Assembly: GCA_001574975.1 (NCBI GenBank)
Contig: KQ965859.1
Span: 60,592 to 124,591, forward strand
Reading direction: 5' to 3'
Source: Gonapodya prolifera JEL478
Lineage: Eukaryota > Monoblepharomycota > Monoblepharidomycetes > Monoblepharidales > Gonapodyaceae
Length of the DNA: 64,000 nucleotides
Part shown: in pieces, positions 37,801 to 50,325 of the stretch
How the letters are laid out: every line of letters starts with the position of its first letter
Numbering within the stretch: the first letter of the stretch is position 1
Program-made: the position numbers and the translations under genes
Notes under the pieces: model-generated
What the model was told of the DNA's origin: nothing
Seen by the model: only the letters and a program-made list of their open reading frames with translations
Database searches by the model: none

Positions 37801-40800
37801 ATGCAATAAACATGTGGATGCCGTAAAAGTGAGTTGCTTCTAGGCGAATAATATGCAAGTGAACTCATCAAGCGAATGTTTGAATCGCTCAGAGCACTTC
37901 GATACGTCATCTGCCACCAACATTGATCGTTCATTTGAAGCGGTTTGACCTGGTAAGAATATCGATTTTGGTTTTTGTGTTGTGTTCTCATATTTTTTGT
38001 CAGGATTTGGAGACGATGCGCCGTACAAAAATTCACGACCGATTTGAATTTCCCGAATTTATTGATATGATCCCGTATACTTCACGCGGTCCGGATGAAA
38101 CTGGTGATCCGAAGCCACTTGGATACCGGCTCACAGGAGTGCTTGTCCACAGCGGCGGGACTGCAGATGGTTGGTGAAAAGTGTCCTCTCAGTGGTATAG
38201 CATTAACCTACTTTTGATCTGCCAGCTGGTCACTACTATTCCTACATCAGATCCCCAAAACCACCACGCGAAGACTGGTTTGAATTTAATGACCGTTCTA
38301 TCTCCCCGTTCAATATAAACCACCTCGAGGATGCATGTTTTGGCGGGTAAGGCCCCTCATCTTTCATTCAACGATGTGATTCGTTTACTATTTAAGAATC
38401 CTTACAAGATATGATGCTCGAAGAGTTGTCAGAGATGCAAAAGAAGTCGTAGTAAATGTTCCTCGCACTAGAAGTGCCTACATGCTGTTCTATGAGAGGC
38501 ATGATGATCCGATGAAGATGGAATCAGCTGTCCCTGATCCTGACTTGCTTCCGGAGATCATAGCATCAGTCGAAAGCGATAATCTGAACCTCATCGGAGA
38601 TATCCTTCTTTTCGACGAGGGTTTCTGCCTTGCAATGAACCGAATGATTATGGACATGTCAAAAACAATTGCGCGTGATCATCCAACATATTACAATGTT
38701 CTGGATCTTGCCTGGCGCGTTCTCTTCACAGTTGTCATAAGAGGCAAGTTGAGCAGATATCAAGTAACTGTGCTTGTTTTCGTCCTGTCTAATATCTACT
38801 TTCACAGTGAAAACGAAGGACAATGCAACGCTTGAGTATTGGTTCACGTTACTCGAACAACTGGTCAAAAATTCACCACATGTAAGTAGCTACTGTCAGC
38901 ATCATGACATTTCCTAACACGCATTTTTTATATTTAATTTTGTTAAATTTTGGGCGGGGGTTCGCTTTAGTCCGTACCTTTCTTGAAAGAGGCCTTCAAG
39001 GAGGACAACTTTCGCTTTGCTCTTCTACATTGCCCCGAGCAGCATGTGCGAGGTCTCACATCCGAATGTGTTATTAAAGTGCTTGGAGGTGTTGGCGAAT
39101 ATTCTCGTTCAGCTCTCCATTCGGTTCTTGAGGCATCCATTATATCGGTGTCACATTTGGTTCATGTATCTGTAGTTGAACGTGGGACAAATTTCACAGA
39201 TCTTGTTTCTCTCATGTCTCGTGTGAGTATCCCTCTGTATTATCACGAGCTCTCGTATGTATTGCGTTCTTATTTTACCGAACCAACGGCAAAGCTTTTG
39301 GATTCAGGTGGAGAGCTCGCCGCCAACGTGATGTTCTCGAACCACATTATTCGTGAGTTCCATGATTAGAGCATCTGTATCAGTTAACGTATTTCTATCG
39401 CGGTTTTGCCCAGGGTCTCTCGCAATTTACACAAAAGTCGAGCTCGAAAAGCGCATTTATCGCACAAACGAACAAAATAGAGTGGCGGAGCCTGCACCTC
39501 GGCCAACTGAACCTGCGGTTGCTTTGATCCGCAAATTGCTTGACTTCTTGAGTCCGGAAGAGATATTTGCAGGGTCGGATGACCGAGTGGAGGCTTTGGA
39601 AGATGTAGCGGAGCTGGCGGACGTTTCCGATTTGAGCAACGGGCGACTCCAGTTCTGGCGGCTCCAAATTGTACTTTGCCAATCTTCGACGGATATTCTT
39701 CAAATTCTCCAAATTATACGGCGTCTTTCGAACTACGGTGGCTTCTCAGAGGCAATCGTTTATCTGGCATTGCGAGAACTCAGCAAGGGGACGAGTAATC
39801 CAAACAATTTGCCAAACTACATTGATGAGGCGCGCAAATGGAGCCTTGTCGTTATTGCAGCAATGGGGGATGATGTAGACCAGGAGGTAGTCCAAAAGCG
39901 GAACGATTCAATCGTCAATTTGATTGTTCACGTAAGCCCACATGACCCAAAGAGGAGTCACCGTGCACTCACAAATCTGTGATATTCGATTCAGGAGTGG
40001 AATCGATCTGATGCCAAGGAAAGTATGTCAAGTCTTTTCAAGAACCTGGCAGAACGAGCACAGAACAATGACAGGGGCGCTTCCGTATTGCTCGAGAGAC
40101 TCCAATCGCAGGCGGTTACTTTAGTGCGCTGTCGCATAATTGGTTTTGCATACGATACCAAGAGTGGTGTTGCTTTGTTTCAGCAACTATTTCTGTGGAA
40201 GAATGAACACTCGTCGCCAATCGAGAGCCTCCTTTCCACTTCTTCCGAAGTCCTCCATGGTGAGTGCGATTAGTATGGTAACCCTTCTTATCAAGTGACC
40301 AATATTGTTGTGGTTGTCTTGCTTCCAGCTGTCGATGAGGTTGTGCGACTTTCAGAATTGAAGAACAACTCAAATCAACCACAAAAGCAACCTGGTCTCA
40401 CCTCCTACAGTTTTCTTTTGTGGTCATGCACCACTCTTGAATCTGTGGCGAAGGTGAGTTGTGGGGAGGGCTGTCGCTGGCCGTGCTCTGACAAGCTTGA
40501 ATCCTGAAGATGCAGGACGACGATATTGAACGTGTCGCTCAAGCCATCTGCTCAGCCATGCGCGTTCCACATCTTGCTGTGGATGTATATGTAAGTGATG
40601 CCCGATGTCTGTTGATGCGCAACGAAAACAATATAATTTCAATAGTGGAGCATACTTTGGATTTGTCGTCTTATTCCGCTGATGCCACTTTCCAGGGTTC
40701 ACAGTCTTTGTTCGAGGGAAGCGTTCCGACAATGTCTGGAGCAGGGCGGGTATTCGGCGTCTCACTTAGCACTCTGTGAGCGATTGGATTCAGTTTCCAC

Positions 40801-43386
40801 CAATTTCGCACCTTGACTTCTTATCTACACTTCTTCACTTCTAGCTGAGACTCTTTCAATTGAGAATGCTTGTGATCTTGTGACGTCATACTGGACTTTG
40901 CTGGATGGTCGCTGTATCATTCCTGGGGACACACCACAGTTCCAGGTCATTTTGACAGAGGCTATCTTGGTCGTAGCGCGACAGCATGCCCAGGGAGTGA
41001 CCACTGGCAACGTTTCGGTAAGAATTTAATTTTTTTCGATTTCGATGCTGGCATTCAATTTTTGTTGTCACTTTTGGGTACTACAGAAAGAAGTTTCGAA
41101 AACGTTCGTCAAGGCTGAAGCCCTATATAATCGATTTTACGAAGAACAAGCTTGGTCTCATTGGACTTTAACAGCAGCCATTCAAGCCCTCACCAGGCAT
41201 ACTCGTGGAGCAACTTCTAAAGGATTCCGAATGCACGACACTGCCATTAATATGCTTGACGTGGTTTTTATAAAAATTTTGGAGAAAGTTCAAGGGGTGG
41301 AAAACTTTCCAGTGGTAAATTTTGTCCCTTGATTTCGGATGAACTGAGCATCTTGATTGACCTATCCTACCAAAGGGGGACATGCTCCGTAAAATGATAC
41401 CATTGTTGAACCCCCTTTTCTTGGCTCTCATTCACGGAGATGCCACTGAGAGTCGCATCGATTGCGTGTGCAGTTTTGTTATGCATATGCTCAAGCACCC
41501 CGAATGCAAAAAAGAGCGTGAGTATCAATTTTTGCCCCCGAGTAACCTTTCATTTTTTCAAGCATTTGCTGCGTTATGAATACGCTTCAGTGTCCAACAC
41601 GATGAGCATTGGCAAGCCTGTCGATCTTCTTGAACCTTTGTTGATGGTATCCTGGATGTTGCAAAATGATGATGACGAAACAAAGCAATCTTTCGGATAC
41701 GGTAAACAAGCGTTTGTGCTCCCCTTTTTGCTGCAAATTTTGACTCTAGGCGTTCTCTAGACCTGATCGATGCGATTTATGTGCCCAAGGAGGAACGGAA
41801 TGGAGCTAGTGACGAGATTGTCCACCGGTGGTTGCGCATTCTTGGTTTCATTGAGGATGTATACAGCTTCCGAACTTTGAGGAACTTGGATGAAAGCCCG
41901 TTCGCGACAATTACCCGTCAAGCGACTCCCAGCTTACTGATTTATGCCCGCAACTCCAAGGTCCAAGGCATGAAGATTAGAGACAAGATGCAATTGCTTC
42001 ATACGGCACTGAATAATCTTTTCGAACGCGGATTGCAACTTTCGTCGACTCCGCTGTTTGTCGCGAGATTTTCCAATATGGGTAAGACAATAACAACTTC
42101 AAACTCACCGCAATCTAAACTGGAACACAATTGTTCTTTCCCTGAATTCTCCCGCCTTTTCTTTTCCACCGCGGCCTTGAAGCCTTATACATCAGCCTGA
42201 CCATGCTGCCCCACCAATCCCATTTGCTCTGGAGTTATTATGATGAGTGCCGCGAGGGTCAAGCTCTGCATCCCAAGACTGGTATTCTCGACGCAATGCT
42301 GCGACGCAAGGCACTGCACCGCATCGCCCCGAGCGCGCAATATAGTGACGACTTTCTGGATTCGATGTACGGATTGGCGAAAATGAGAGTAGTTCCGGTG
42401 AGTACCTTTTTATGAAATCGACGTTTCGGGTGGGATTGTTGTCTTTCGTGAATGGCGGGTTGAAAAGAGACTGTATCGATGATGCGGGAAGGGAATTGTA
42501 CCTTACGATTCACCTGTTGATTCGTTTCCTTCATTCTAATTTCACTTTTGTGATTTCAGACCCACCGAAAGGAGATCGATGATGAATTCAAACCCAAGCA
42601 AGTTTGCCGCCGGTTCACGCATGGTGTGAAGACTTTGCGTATACATGCAGAAGAAGAGCCGTTTGATGTGGCCTTCTATGAGAGTATGAAAGGCTTTTTA
42701 AACCGGATGATATTTGTGGGTTTCTGTGTGCTTCCCTCGTGGTAACGTGGTGATTGCAGCTTGACATGGACGCCCCATGTTCTTTTTCACAGGACGCTCT
42801 CCTCCTGAACGCGTTTCTCAATTTTTACACTCCATTGAAGGACGACAATGCATTTTTAGATGCGCTGGACATGTTCACGATCACAATGGGGGCATACATT
42901 GCGCGCGTACGCGAAGAAAGGGACAAGGGAACACTGCGTGATATTGTGGGAACAGGGACGCCCGCAGACGTTGCTATGGAGGATGTTCATGGGGAGGGGA
43001 GCGCAGGATCGAACCAAACCGACAATGATGGCCCAGACTTTCACAAGTTGACTACATGGCTACCCCAAGAAAGCGACGTCTGGGGAAAGTGGACGGCTCA
43101 CCCGATCGAAAGACGTGCGACACGGCTCTTGTGCTTCGTTGACCGGGTAAAGAGACTGGTGAAAAAGGAGGTGCCTCCCGATATTGCCCAAAAGGACGAG
43201 ATTAAGAAAAGGGGAGAACCGCCGCTCAACTCGGATGCAGCGGGGCACGATGAGGAGGTGAAACAAGAGGAAGACGAATATGAGAGTGATGAGGAGGTTG
43301 AAGAGGCAGATGAGCAGGGAAAAGAAGAGAAAGCAGAGGGTGCTCAGATGGCGATGAAAGTCGTGGGAAAAGTTTTTCGAATTTAA
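31810..43386 (+). CDS. giant ubiquitin carboxyl-terminal hydrolase, USP9X/USP34-like
   Basis: An 11.6-kb gene with more than 20 short introns and perhaps 3,000 residues. The N-terminal half is a helical-repeat scaffold (e.g. LSDDLRTHLASKVSQHLRRA). A ubiquitin-like fold at about 34990-35270 contains TVRVLRGGKEWTDSKDK. The catalytic USP domain spans about 36990-38490. Its Cys box, GLRNLG joined to ATCYQNSTLQQLFMV, has the Cys codon at 37115-37117. MDVDEFFNQTMDRL follows, then a zinc-type CDECNKH. LPPTLIVHLKRFDL precedes the His box ADAGHYYSYIRS (His codon 38231-38233) and WFEFNDRSISPF. The long C-terminal scaffold ends in an acidic tail (QEEDEYESDEEVEEADEQ). It would remove ubiquitin from protein substrates. 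The start ATG at 31810 is tentative. A run of 21 T (35534-35554) lies in an intron just before an acceptor. Confidence 0.85.
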
Positions 43387-43568
43387 TCAAATATCTTGCA
43401 CGTTTCATCTTGCACGTACATGTTTCAAGCGGGGGCTTTCCTGTTTAGCCGGGTTCTTCCGTTGCAGAAACTGAACGCAAGGCAAGAGGGCGAAGCGCAC
43501 CCGCAGAGATCGCGCGAGGCAGCAGACCGCAGACACACGGTGCAGGGGAGCGGGCGAGCGCTGGTGCG

Positions 43569-45661
43569 ATGATGTCGCGTGAGAATGGCGAGCTGCTCTC
43601 GCTCTTCGATCCACTGGACGCAGGCAGCCGCAGCACTGGACTCCGCGCAGACGAGAAGAGGGCGCATGCGGTGGACAGCGGTGTACTTGATGTGGCGGGC
43701 GTGGTCGCCGCGGGGTCCCCTTCTCCCCGATCAAGTGGTCGTCCCAGGCCAACACCGAACCACAGGAGAGACCATTCGCCAATGCCGGCGCTCATTCCGG
43801 TGACCGCTGCCCAGTTGGCGTATTCTCCGCACACGCGAGCGCAGTCCGCTGCTCCCACCGTCTCCCGCTCACACAAAACACCCCACGCAGTCGCACCACC
43901 TCCTACTGCGGGCCCCCAGCTCCAGTGGCCTCCTCCTGACTCCCAACGGCACCCTACCCTTCAGCCGGACTGGGCTCAGTTTATTCCCTCATCCCCACAC
44001 TCCCAGCACGGTCGCTCCGTGTCCCTCACGCAGCCACCCCACCCCCATTCGTCTCCCGCAGCACCCACGCCGCCTCACTCTCCACCGCTATCATCACCCG
44101 GCGTGAAGCGCTTTGTTGTTCACGAGGTGAAGAAGTCCGACACACTTGCAGGCATTGCCCTTCTCTATGGTGTCAAGGTCAGTACCACCCTTGTGTTTCA
44201 ACTGAGGGCAAAAGCGGCGAGCAAGACAGTGGAAAGTCTGCGGAATGGGCCAAACGCAGAGACACATCGAAAAACCTATACTACATGTGGATACTCCAAA
44301 GAGATTCATTAGCGGTTTTGAAGAAGTTCTGGTTTAAGGCTTGCCCATGAAAGCAACTCGTTCACCTCACGTTCCCAAATTCCCATCCACCCTTTCACGC
44401 CACTCAGATTTCCGACATTCGCTCTTCCAACACCCATCTCTGGCATTCCGATGCCATCCACCACTTCCCCAGCCTCCACGTCCCCCTCGACGCAATCACA
44501 GACCCCACCGTGCGATCTTCTATCCCTCGAAATCTCATCTTCTCCATCGCCGCCGCGGACCGACAACCACTTCGTCGCCTCTCGAGGGATTTGAGCATGG
44601 AGAGACTTCAAGGTCGACTCTCGGGCGAGCGAGAACGAAAAACGTACGGCGTAGATAAAGAGGGCAACGTCCTCGCACTCCGGAGAGAAGGATCGACCGG
44701 AAGTGGCAGTAGCACTGCCACGTCAATCATGCCCCCGTCCCCAACCTCGTTCCGCGCACCACCTGTTGTCCCCTCGCCGCTGTCTCTCCCCTCAAACCCC
44801 TTCTGGGGAGTCTCGGACGATCCAGACCTGGATGCCGCCGTCGTGGTGGTCGTCCCTGGGTCCTCAGAGCCGCACCGCTCGCAGTCGGAGTCGAGTGTCG
44901 CACAAGCAGGATCCAGCGCCGCCAAACCTCCCGCCGCTCTCAGTCGCGGAGCAGCGTCGGCGTCGACAGGATCGCTTTACTCCTCTTCGGCGACCGCGTC
45001 GACTGCCGGCGGCGCCGCCCGAAAGTCCGACTCACGTGCAACCACATCGTCGCTACTCAAGGCGGTGGACGCGGACCTCGAGGAGGCTATGCGGAATCTG
45101 CGGGACGTGTTTGGAGACGGGGTCATGAAGGGAGTGAAGACACGGTCGGGCGATTCTTTGGGTGAGCCTTCAGGAAGGCCCGAGGAAAGGGGCAGGGACA
45201 TGTCCCGGCGCGCAGAGCCGAGCTCTTCGGGCCGTTTTGTGGCCGTGGGGGATCGCAGCCTCGTCTCGGGCTCTGCTTCGCCTGCCTCGCAGACGTCGCC
45301 GTCCGTCCCGTTTGTGGATCCTGCTGCCCTCCCCCGGTTCGTCAGCTCGTTTCAGAACGACCCCGTGCTCCACACGGGTCCGCCCTTACCTACTGCCGTC
45401 GCCACGTCCTCAGCGCGCCGTCGCCACGTCTCCGCGGCGGGTGGGTGGCCTTCGAGTGAGAAATCTGCCAAGCCGCGGCGGAACATGAGTGGGACAGCAC
45501 TCGTAACACTGGGAGGAAAGGGCGCCAGCGTCGGGCGAGCCGCCAGACAATGGCTGGGTGGAGGTGCCAAAGCTGACGATATGAAGGGGTTTGTGGGACT
45601 GGACGAGGAGGACGATTACGGTGGGGAGAGTTTGTTATCGATGGAAGGGAAAAGGAGGTAA
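43569..45661 (+). CDS. intracellular LysM-domain protein, LYSMD-like
   Basis: Two exons; the intron (about 44179-44407) splits the LysM domain. Two ATGs at 43569 and 43572 open the frame; there is no signal peptide. A Pro/Ser-rich N-terminal region leads to the LysM: HEVKKSDTLAGIALLYGVK, then ISDIRSSNTHLWHSDAIHH and LHVPLD. The spacing and the W-x-SD-x-IH pattern match eukaryotic LYSMD1-4 proteins rather than secreted chitin-binding LysM effectors. A long Ser/Ala-rich, disordered tail contains one likely helix (LLKAVDADLEEAMRNLRDVF) and ends DDYGGESLLSMEGKRR. Function of this family is poorly known; a role in membrane-bound compartments has been suggested for animal members. TAA at 45659-45661. 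Confidence 0.75.
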
Positions 45662-46740
45662 TTCTGCGTCTCGAGACGCATGTTAGCATGAGCATGAGAC
45701 CTCATATTTAAAAGTGTGCACTTATACTACAATATAGAAGGATCTATTTTTGCTGCATGAGATGAAGGGTTGGGTGACCAACTGGTTCACCGCCCTCCTC
45801 ATATCGTTGCCTGCGTCATCAGACATAGGACATGGTACGGCTCCGCGCGATCGCCTCCTACCGATTGTTTTACTAGTTGGATAGATTTTGGCAATGTATG
45901 TGAGTTCGAGTAATGATCTCCCATATTCACTGCACGAAAACTACACATATAGCATTATCGTTTCGGTTTGTACAACGCATTGTGTGACATGCTACATACC
46001 TATGAAGAGTTCTGTTTCCATCAAAGTGATTCGATAGCCCCTTCCACCATCTCTCCCTACTTTCCTTCATGACTTCGGTACGACGATGAGGGTTCGTCGA
46101 TCTGGGTTCGTTGATGTTGGTTCGTCGACGTTGCTGTCGGGGCGGGGTCCGCTATAACGGGGACAGGGAGGTCATGAAAACGAAGCCAAAATGTTCAATA
46201 TAACTCTCAGCTCACGAAACACCATGTTGGTCGGCAGGGGCGGTATCGTGCCCATCAGAACTTCAAACGGCACCCCAAGAGCTGCAAGCTTTCGCGAGCT
46301 CGTTGGTTTTCACCGGGACCCAAGAGCTACAAGCTTTCGCGAGCTCATTGGTTCCTGCAAAGAGTGGAAGACGAGTCAGTGATGCGACCACACCTGTTAG
46401 CGGCGGATACACTCACGAAGCACCAGACGGGACAACCACATGAAGATGGAAGCGCAGGAGTGTTGCTGGAGCGAGAAAAGGGAATGATGCGGCGTTTGCT
46501 GACCCGGAAGACTCGAGGAAGGTCATGTTGAAAAGTTGTGCTGCGGTTATTCGGTCCTTCTTGAACGTTCAGAGGAGGCCCGTGCACCGGGCGACATTAA
46601 AATGACGGGATGGTGAATTAAAAGGGAGAGAGGCTGACTCAACTCTGCCACGTCTCTTTTCCTGTCGTTCCACTCAAATCTCTCACAGATAGTTCATCCT
46701 CAGGTGATTGCGACATATTCTATTCTGATATACATTTCAT
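45662..46740. other. 1.1-kb convergent intergenic region
   Basis: A spacer between the LysM stop and the acyl-CoA synthetase stop, larger than expected for convergent genes. It contains a short GGTTCGT/TCGTCGA-rich stretch (46088-46132) and the direct repeat at 46274-46353. No coding region is supported on either strand. Confidence 0.5.
46274..46353. repeat. 35-bp direct repeat, two copies, period 45 bp
   Basis: Copies at 46274-46308 and 46319-46353 begin CCCAAGAGCT and end TTGGTT, sharing AAGCTTTCGCGAGCTC. They differ at two positions by eye. They lie in intergenic DNA between convergent genes. Confidence 0.8.
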
Positions 46741-49700
46741 TCAAGCCTTTTGCTCTCCAAAGAACTTGGTCAAATAGTTCCGGTTCAGTTTTCCGGTGGG
46801 ACCTGGAAGCATCGAGAAAACTTGAGCAAACCCCCTTCCGAGAATTTCAACAAATGGAGATCTTACCTTTTGGAATCTCACTGACGATCCAAATCTTCTT
46901 TGGCACTTTGAACTTCGCCAGAATTTTCGTGGCTTCTTCGCAAAGAACCTTGTCGGTGAGCGTGTCTTTCGCCTCGGGTTTTACAATGACGCAAATTTCA
47001 ATCTCCTGTCCGTACAGCTGCGAAGCGACGGGGAACGTGCAAGCCTCGGCGACACCGGCAATGGTGAGGAAAGCGGCATCGATCTTTGGGGGTGGAGTGG
47101 TGGGAACGAGAGGAATGATAATTTGCAACACACATGCCCCCCATGAATTGCTTACTTCGAGGGGACTGATCTTCTCTCCTCCCCTGTTGATTTGCTCCTT
47201 AATCCGTCCGACGAGGAACAGGAAGCCGTTGTGGTCCTGCAAGGGAGTTTACAAGGTTGTCACAGACACCCGACAGAGCAACATTAGAACCACACGCTCA
47301 CCAAGTAGCCAAGGTCCCCTGTCCGGAAGAACGGCAGCGCATTGGCGTCGTTCGGGTCAGGGAAGAACGACGAGGCGTTAGCGGTGGGGTTCTTCCAGTA
47401 CCCTAACAACAAACCAACCATTGTCACGCGAGGGCGAAACAAAAACTCTCTCCTTCCTTCAAATCTCACCTCCCATAACGTTGACACCCCTGACGCACAC
47501 TTCTCCCGTTTCATCTGCAGCCTTGTACTTGCCCGCGTCGTCCATCACGACGGCGTCTACGCCGCGGCCTTTGCCTACAGAGCCGGCAAAGCGCTGAGCG
47601 GGCGGTAGGAAGTTGGAGCACACCTGGTGCGCGGCTTCCGTCATGGCGTAGGCCTAGCGGAATGGAGTCATCGTTTCAGTAAGAGATGGTCACACAGAAG
47701 GCGTGCGCGTATCATCAAGGACGAGCTTACCTCCAGTACGGGTCCCTTGAACACGCTCTCCAAATCCTTAAGCACCTGCGGCGCTCTGCGTTGGGAAATT
47801 TCACGTGAGATTCAGGGTCGAAGACGACGAGCACCAAGCGACGAGACAAACGCACAAGCTCGAGCTGCAACTCCGGATGAATCGCAGCCGGCCGCTGTGT
47901 CCCGGGTACGTGTCCGCGCGGCGGTTGAGCAGCATCTGGTGGATGGTGGGAACAGCCGAGTACCTGCCAGATGTCAGAGGCAGGGGCACGCCGCGTTCAG
48001 TACCGTCAACAAAACCAGTAGAGCAGAGGAAGAGCAGGGACGCACCAGCTGCAGTCAAAGTCCACAAAGTCCTTCCAGAAGTCGCCCACACTGAAGCGAG
48101 GGGGCACGACTGCCGTACCGCCGGACGTCAGGGTAGAGAGGAACGCGCCGATGAGACCGCTGTGTGAGAACAGAGGAAGTATTGGTTGGTGTTGGTACGC
48201 AACGCAAACGCGGAGTCGATTCAGAGGAAAGGATCACATACTGCACGTGGAAGAGAGGCTAGAAGACGCAATCAATGAGAAGTTTAACCCCGTCTGCGAA
48301 CCACGAAAAGGCCCAAAGCCCACCACCCACCATAACGACAAGCGTGGTGTCTTCGGGTGCGAGCTGGTACGTCGCGCGGATGTTGTGGAGCGAGGTGAGG
48401 ATGTTGCGGTGGGTGAGGGGTACGCCTGACGAAGGGCGAGGGGGGGAAAGAGGTTAGGTTTGTGAATGTGAACCATTGAGACAAGGGGTGGTAGCGTACC
48501 TTTGGGTCGGCCCTGAACATGAACAGCGGTCACGTGGGGCGTCAGTGAATAAGTTTAGCCTGGGTGAGTGGAGAATCAGTACTTACTGTCGTGCCAGAGG
48601 TCTGCAAGTTTAGCAAAAACCACCATGAGCCAACTGCCACACCCTCACACCACACCACAACCCCACCACTCACATGCAAGAACAGCGCCGTCTCGCCCAA
48701 CAAATCCACCTCCTCCTGCGCTCCCGCTCCCACGCCCTTGACACGGACAGCATCCGGGCTGGCGTGGCCAATATTGGCGCCCCCAATGTCAGAGTTGGCG
48801 AGGGGTGTCGTGAAGGCGCTCCATTCGGGGGGTGCGACGGCGGTGCCGGACGAGGGCGTGTCGGAGGCGTGCGGAGCGTAGGCGATTTGTACGGTGGGGA
48901 TGAGCCCGCGGGCGGTTTCGAGGGTGCTGGTGTCATCCGATCAGGCGAGAAGAGGGAGTGCCGGGTCCGGAGAGAAGTGCGATTATAAAAATTGGGAGTG
49001 GGCGGTCCGGAGAAGAGAGCGATTCGAGAAGTGTGAGAAGGAGGTCCACGGAGAAGCAGGATTTGTCAAGTGAGAGTGCCAGATCACAGTACAAACACGA
49101 TTCATCAGCAACGATCACCACACCCAAACCACACCACCACCACCGCGAAAACCGAGCCCACTCACTCGACCCAGACCTCCCACACCGGAATCCCAAGCTT
49201 CTTGGCGACATTGCGGCTGGCCTTAGCCTCACCGCGGGGGACAATGACGACGCGGGCCTCGAGGTCGTTGAAGAAGAAGTCGAGCTCGTCTTCGGTGTAC
49301 TGCAGCGTGCGGTGTCGGTGGGCGTCATCGGCAATGGTGTGGGGTGTGGTGATGTTAGGATGGGAGATAAGGGAGACGAAGACGGACAGTGCAAGGCGGA
49401 CGTACGTTGGGGTTCAGGGGCGCGGCGACGGCGCCTCGGCCCGTGACGGCGAAGAAGACGGCGAGGTACTGGGAGTGGGAGTGGTGGTGAGGTGTTTGGT
49501 TCAGGGGGATGGGGGATGAGGGATGAGGGATGAGGGGTGGGGGATGGGGGATGGGGGATGGGTGTTGAGGTATCAGTGATAAAGGGAGGAGGGACAGACA
49601 GGATCCACGTCAGATCACATGGCATCGTGGGTAAAACGCAACTTAAGGGGGTAAAGAAAGACGATAGAAGTCGCCTAGGCCTTGGTGACAACCTCGGTCA

Positions 49701-50325
49701 TCGCTTCGCACTTCGGCCTCGGTGAGAGTGTTCGCCTCCGGCGGGAATAATAGCCTCGGTCAGCGCCTATCGCGCTTAAGCCTCGATGTCGCTCCGCGGC
49801 GTATGCCTCGGTCAGCGCCTAGCGGCGCTTAGGCCTCGGAGTCGTCGCTCCGTTCGCTGCGCTCACCTCAAGCGAGTTTGGAATTGGGAACGCGACTTTA
49901 TCACCCTTGTTGAGCTTGTTGAAGGGAGGCAGGGAGGTGAAGAGGCCAATGACCAGTCTCAGCTCGCGGTACCTGCGACGCGGGGGCACCAGAAATGAGA
50001 CGAATCGGCACAGAGCGAGTCAGAGTGCCGCATTGGACGCGCAAAAGAATAGACCGAGGTGTTTGGCAACACGAATTGCTCCCGTGGTCTTGGCATGACA
50101 CAACAACCCCGACCTCGCACACGGTTCGCCATCGCGAGGATCGCATCCCTTCCCAGTCCGACGCCAGGGCGATTCGATCGATACGCACGAGACTCTGTAT
50201 GGGCTCGCCTTTCCCGACTTGACTCTGTTAGGGATGATGACAGCCGTGCGGGTCGAGTCTGGGAGGGCATCGTTGAGTGATTTTGGCAGTTTGACAGTTG
50301 TCTCGAATGAGTGATTGGATGCCAT
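46741..50325 (-). CDS. acyl-CoA synthetase / AMP-binding enzyme, Pcs60-like
   Basis: A reverse-strand gene with about ten introns. Exon 1 starts at the ATG 50325-50323 (MASNHSFETTVKLPKSL, then RTAVIIPN); its donor is uncertain. Then come YRELRLVIGLF, KGDKVAFPIPNSLE, YLAVFFAVTGRGA and the AMP-binding loop TSGTTGRPKG, assembled across introns near 48500-48600. PLFHVHGLIGAFLSTL, WYSAVPTIHQMLL, YAMTEAAHQV, TGEVCVRG, FRTGDLGYL, the hinge GRIKEQINRGGEKISP and C-terminal GPTGKLNR complete the fold. The enzyme adenylates a carboxylic acid and transfers it to CoA. The motifs fit fungal Pcs60/Fat2, which act as oxalate- or medium-chain acyl-CoA synthetases in peroxisomes. The terminus FGEQKA is not a clear PTS1 signal. 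An intron at 49469-49866 carries the GACCGAGG repeat and a GGGGGAT minisatellite. Confidence 0.85.
49502..49564. repeat. GGGGGATG-type minisatellite in intron
   Basis: About eight imperfect 7-8-bp units (GGGGGAT, GAGGGAT, GAGGGGT). It is inside the second intron (49469-49866) of the acyl-CoA synthetase gene, near its acceptor. G runs on the + strand mean C runs in the transcript. Confidence 0.75.
49680..49866 (-). repeat. GACCGAGG-rich intronic repeat, copy 2
   Basis: On the transcribed (reverse) strand it starts at the donor (GTGAGCGCAGCG). GCGCTGACCGAGG occurs twice (49806-49818 and 49754-49766) and GCGATGACCGAGG once (49692-49704). They are separated by GCGGAGCG-type words as in the CUE intron. 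The host intron is 398 bp, close to the 423 bp of the other host intron. Confidence 0.75.

Noticed and set aside
43405-43876. Three overlapping reverse-strand frames (80-143 codons)
   Set aside because: Antisense to the Pro/Ser-rich LysM exon; Arg/Ala/Ser-rich composition is what GC-rich antisense gives.
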